From assembly GCA_036417435.1 (NCBI GenBank), contig CM070904.1, positions 45,639,908 to 45,703,907 of the forward strand: a stretch of 64,000 nt of DNA. Direction: 5' to 3'. The translations under genes were made by a program, and so were the position numbers. This stretch comes from Inia geoffrensis (taxonomy: Eukaryota; Chordata; Mammalia; Artiodactyla; Iniidae). The notes under the pieces were generated by a model. It worked only from the letters and a program-made list of their open reading frames with translations, ran no database searches and was not told the origin of the DNA. Shown here piece after piece: positions 60,715-64,000 of this stretch; the first letter of the stretch is position 1, and each line of letters opens with the position of its first letter.

Positions 60715-61319
60715 CACCATTGAAAAATAACTTTCATAGAACCAAATTCATTCATGCCCACTTTCAAATTTTGTATCAAGGATATTAGTTAATACTGCTT
60801 GATATTTAACAGGTAAGGATGGGGCCCCTACATTTGCTATGATTCATTAGCTATAATTCACATAGGTTAAATATCTATTTCTGTCTCAGTAATAGGTCCT
60901 AAATAAATGTTCCCAGCTACGTTTAGTCTATATACACTATTAGTTGGTTTCAGTATATTGTCCGGTCTGTGATGAGTTTTGCATTGTAAATAGTATATGA
61001 GGAATCAGAATAATTATAATGGCTAACGTAAACCATAGATTTAAGTGAAAACTCTACTAACTGAGGTGTAGTGAAGTATAATTCAACAACACTTCTGATA
61101 CTTAGATTTAGATAGCACTTCAGCCATCAGTTCTTTTAATATTCTTTTAAATCAGGACTCTTTTCACCCCCATAAAAAAATGTTACTTACAGATGGTCAA
61201 ACAGTCTCAATAATAATATTTTATGAGCATTATTACAATATCAATTTTTAGTGAGATAGTTCAAATAGTGTATTTGTTTAATGGTCATTTGACTTATACA
61301 TATAGATGTATTATTAATC
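59397..61319. other. unassigned DNA with a TA microsatellite
   Basis: No transposon or gene recognised apart from the simple repeat at 60634-60710. Confidence 0.5.
60634..60710. repeat. interrupted (TA)n microsatellite
   Basis: Three TA blocks separated by two identical TTAAAA interruptions (near 60645 and 60671). This suggests that a TA-plus-spacer unit was itself duplicated. The frame 60491-60730 reading IYIYIY is simple repeat. Confidence 0.97.
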
Positions 61320-62040
61320 AAGAAATATGGAGCACCTTCTATGTTCCAGACACCTTGTTAGACACTGGGAGTACATTAGTGACAACAGACAAAATTCCTT
61401 AACACACAGAGCTTACATTCTTTTAAAGGGAAAAATTAATTGTGCCAGGAAGATATAAGCATTAGTTATGCAGTCAATATTACATTAACATTCTAGCCCT
61501 TTCTGCAAATATTTATTGAGGATCTACAGTATCCTTTGATTGATGCTGTGGAGCATACAGAAAATTATAAAATATGGGCTGCCCTCAAGGTATCTGAAAA
61601 TTCATACATAAGACACACATAACTATAAAACCTAAGGAAGAATGAAATGCATGGATGCAAAATGTCTTGCAACTGAAGTGAAACAAAACATTTAACAATT
61701 TTAAAAGGAGTGAAAAGGGCTTTGTGAAAAATATTTGATGTTTTGATGAGTGTTGAAGGATTGGTATGTGAAGAAAGGGCATTCTGTGCTTCAGTGTTTC
61801 AGGAATGAGCACAAACAGGTCACGCCTTACATTTCCAACACTCTGGAGAGAAGGAGAAACCATGTGACAAGAGCATATGGTTCATGGACAATTATGCTTC
61901 CAGAGAGGGAAGTGAATGATGGGTTGGGGGGAGATTATCATGCATCCTAAATGTAATAGTAGAAATTTAGTCTTCACTCTAGAGGCAGTAAGGACCAATG
62001 ACAGTCTTTGAGGAGTGTGACACGTTAACCTGATTAAGGA
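61320..62040 (-). repeat. L2 LINE fragments
   Basis: Reverse-complement L2 order in two parts. The first, 61320-61430, has 'gcaccttctatgttccagac' and 'accttgttagacactgggag'. The second, from about 61505, starts again with 'atatttattgaggatctaca' and continues 'gcattctgtgcttcagtgtt' to about 62040 ('gaggagtgtgacacgttaac'). The repeated 3'-tip signature shows two separate L2 3' ends in one orientation. Confidence 0.65.
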
Positions 62041-62559
62041 AACATAAATTTAAATTTAACTGGCATAATAAAAAGAGTCTGTTCAAGCTCTATGTTCTAG
62101 AATATATGATTTAAGTCATTTATCAAATGAATACCGGTATTATACATTAAGGTCCATATTTATCTAACAGATCTATTTTCAGAAAAGAAGGTTTTGTTTT
62201 ATGATTTGGTTTTGGGAATGGCGATTGGCTTTTGTTATCTTGGTTTTGCCTATTTCTTCCCGTGTCTCTCATAGTTAGGCATGGTCTTATAGTTGCATAT
62301 CACATGACGAACTTCATCCACAATTTTTATTTGTGAGTTACTCTCACAAGAAAGCAGAGTGCTAGATGTATTTTCCATCTATATGGATAATGAGAAAATA
62401 TGAAAATATAAACAATTTCTCTTTTTGTATTATATTAAGAGCAATTAAGGCATGATTTCCATTAATCACTTATCCAAAAAATTAATCTTTGTCAGAAACA
62501 AGACAAGGTTAGAAACCTTATTTTCCAATACCTTAAGTCAAGTAATTACTTACATATAA
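62041..62559. other. unassigned DNA
   Basis: Nothing recognised. Confidence 0.45.
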
Positions 62560-62660
62560 CATTTATACATGTAGTTCTGAGCCCTGGTTTTCTCCTCTGG
62601 AAATCGTAGTGATAATAGCTCAATTTTAAGTGTTATGAGGATGAGATATATATTTACTTG
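62560..62660 (+). repeat. MIR SINE fragment
   Basis: ttctgagccctggttttctc, ctctggaaatcgtagtgata, agtgttatgaggatgagata follow the sense MIR 3' half. Confidence 0.6.
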
Positions 62661-62664
62661 TGTT

Positions 62665-62800
62665 ATATTTAATCTTCATAACAACCTTGTAACTGAGCTA
62701 CTATCACTACCATTTTACAGGTGAAAAAAACAGGCTAAGAGCTGTGTCCAAGAACAAAGCCTTTTCCATCTCAAACCCCATACTTTCCCTCTATCATGCT
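62665..62800 (-). repeat. MIR SINE fragment
   Basis: 'aatcttcataacaaccttgt', 'accattttacaggtgaaaaa', 'caggctaagagctgtgtcca' are in the reverse-complement MIR order. It meets the preceding MIR in opposite orientation. Confidence 0.75.
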
Positions 62801-64000
62801 GATCCCCAATTGTAAACCATGAAAGCACTGTAGAAATAATTATACATAGGAAAGATAATGAGAACCTAATGGTTTCAAAAATATTCAAGACTTCCTTTTA
62901 TAGAAAAAAAGATGTATTCAACATTGGAAACAAAAATCTCCAAATATTCCCAGCAATTATTTCCACATTTTGAAGCAAGCATGTGAATTATTTATATGAA
63001 TCATATGGAATTGTGAAACCAGAATATGTAAGTTGACTTAATGAAAAATGAACTAGCAATACAAAGTACTATCTACTTGGTATTCTTGTTCCTAACTTAC
63101 TCATAGCCTCTAGGGGAATTTCATCATTTAAAAAATCCACCTTTCAAGAATTTAAGTGGCTATATGGTTTCTAGGCTATTACTACAGTTCATTTATGTGC
63201 AAAATGCACTAATATTAGAAGCTAGAGAAATAACAAGGATATGCCAAATGTTAACTAATATGAAGCATACCTTTTAAATTTTAAAACTAATAATTTTAGT
63301 TTTACTCCAACAGGTCTCCCTTAAAGAAAAGATATAATTACAATAACTTCATAGATAAGGCCAAAAATTCTAAATGGATTTCCTTGAAAAATTCTCTCGT
63401 TGGTGATATTTTATTTTTTGATTAACTAAGTAGATAAAATCTGCCTTAATTACTTGGAGTATCTTCTGTAATTACCTGCTCTTTAAGCAAAGAACTGAAT
63501 AAGAAGACGGTTCATTTACAAAATGAAGTACAAATGTCATTTCATATTTATCTAACACTTCTATTTTTGGAAGCAAGCTCATTTTTTAGACTTTGGCAAA
63601 GTATTTACATGTTAAAGCTGAAGAGTTTAAAGAACACTGTGAAGTTGGAAAACACACTGTCACCATTTTGCAATGTGATAGGTGCTATCAGTGATCCATT
63701 TGGATCCGATTCTCCTCTCTTTATATGTCTCACGTAATAAAGAATAAGGTTGGGTCTATTTGTTTTAAAGTTTGGAAGTTAACTAAGAGCTGAAAATGAC
63801 CCTTCTTAAAAGGACAGCCAAGTTCTGAAAATAATGTCATGAAGAAAAGAACTCCCAAGCTCTCCTTCAAAACCTCTTAGTTGTTATGGAAAGAGAATTT
63901 GGACTCTAGTCTAAAGGTTCGAGGATTCACGACCCAATTCTGCATTTTTATCATGAGAGCATGGCTACATTTCTCTCTCTATATGAAAGACACTAGCCAT
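62801..64000. other. unassigned AT-rich DNA
   Basis: No element or gene recognised up to the end of the window. The 67-codon frame at 63534-63737 has no recognisable domain. Confidence 0.5.

Noticed and set aside
1..64000. Bacterial-style features (operons, ribosome binding sites, terminators, origins)
   Set aside because: Repeat content identifies mammalian nuclear DNA, so such calls would have no meaning here.

Overview
This window is nuclear DNA of a cetartiodactyl mammal, most likely a cetacean (whale or dolphin). The main clue is nine tRNA-derived SINEs of the CHR type. Eight are about 200-230 bp, start with the head gggcttccctggtgg and end in a poly-A or simple-repeat tail; one is a longer, older form. 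They sit beside cetartiodactyl-type L1 elements. I see no bovine-type BovB or Bov-tA repeats, which argues against a bovid. The DNA is AT-rich outside the SINEs and the promoter of one L1. I found no rRNA, tRNA gene, CRISPR array, operon or supported multi-exon gene. It reads as intergenic sequence or the inside of a very large intron.

Layout. 1-3760: mostly unassigned DNA with one SINE. 3775-9614: a full-length but broken L1 on the + strand. 9629-32339: long unassigned tracts with scattered MIR, L2 and old L1 remnants, SINEs at 16817, 22794, 26866 and 27655, and an L1 3' end at 26735-27654 carrying a 155-bp tandem duplication. 32340-42245: the most structured locus. A MaLR-type LTR retroelement (LTR, internal region, LTR, on the - strand) was split by a roughly 7-kb L1 (- strand), and that L1 was later hit by a CHR SINE. 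42246-48535: DNA-transposon fragments (MER5-like, and a hAT-type MITE at 47302), two 5'-truncated L1s, MIR and L2. 48536-64000: unassigned DNA with L2 and MIR fossils, three SINEs, a perfect 23-bp hairpin at 56351-56398, a small palindromic MITE and a TA microsatellite.

Nearly all long open frames translate L1 ORF2, L1 promoter sequence or the SINE body. The only one outside any repeat I recognise that drew attention is a 110-codon frame on the - strand at 54459-54791. It starts with a signal-peptide-like stretch, but its length is within chance for DNA this AT-rich.

I found no previously undescribed biological system. The points most worth following are the three-level nested insertion, the two full-length L1s with unrelated 5' promoter ends, the CpG-dense L1 promoter, the 155-bp duplication, the hairpin, and SINEs with perfect target-site duplications that could serve as phylogenetic or polymorphism markers. 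Family names come from recalled consensus sequences, not a database search.
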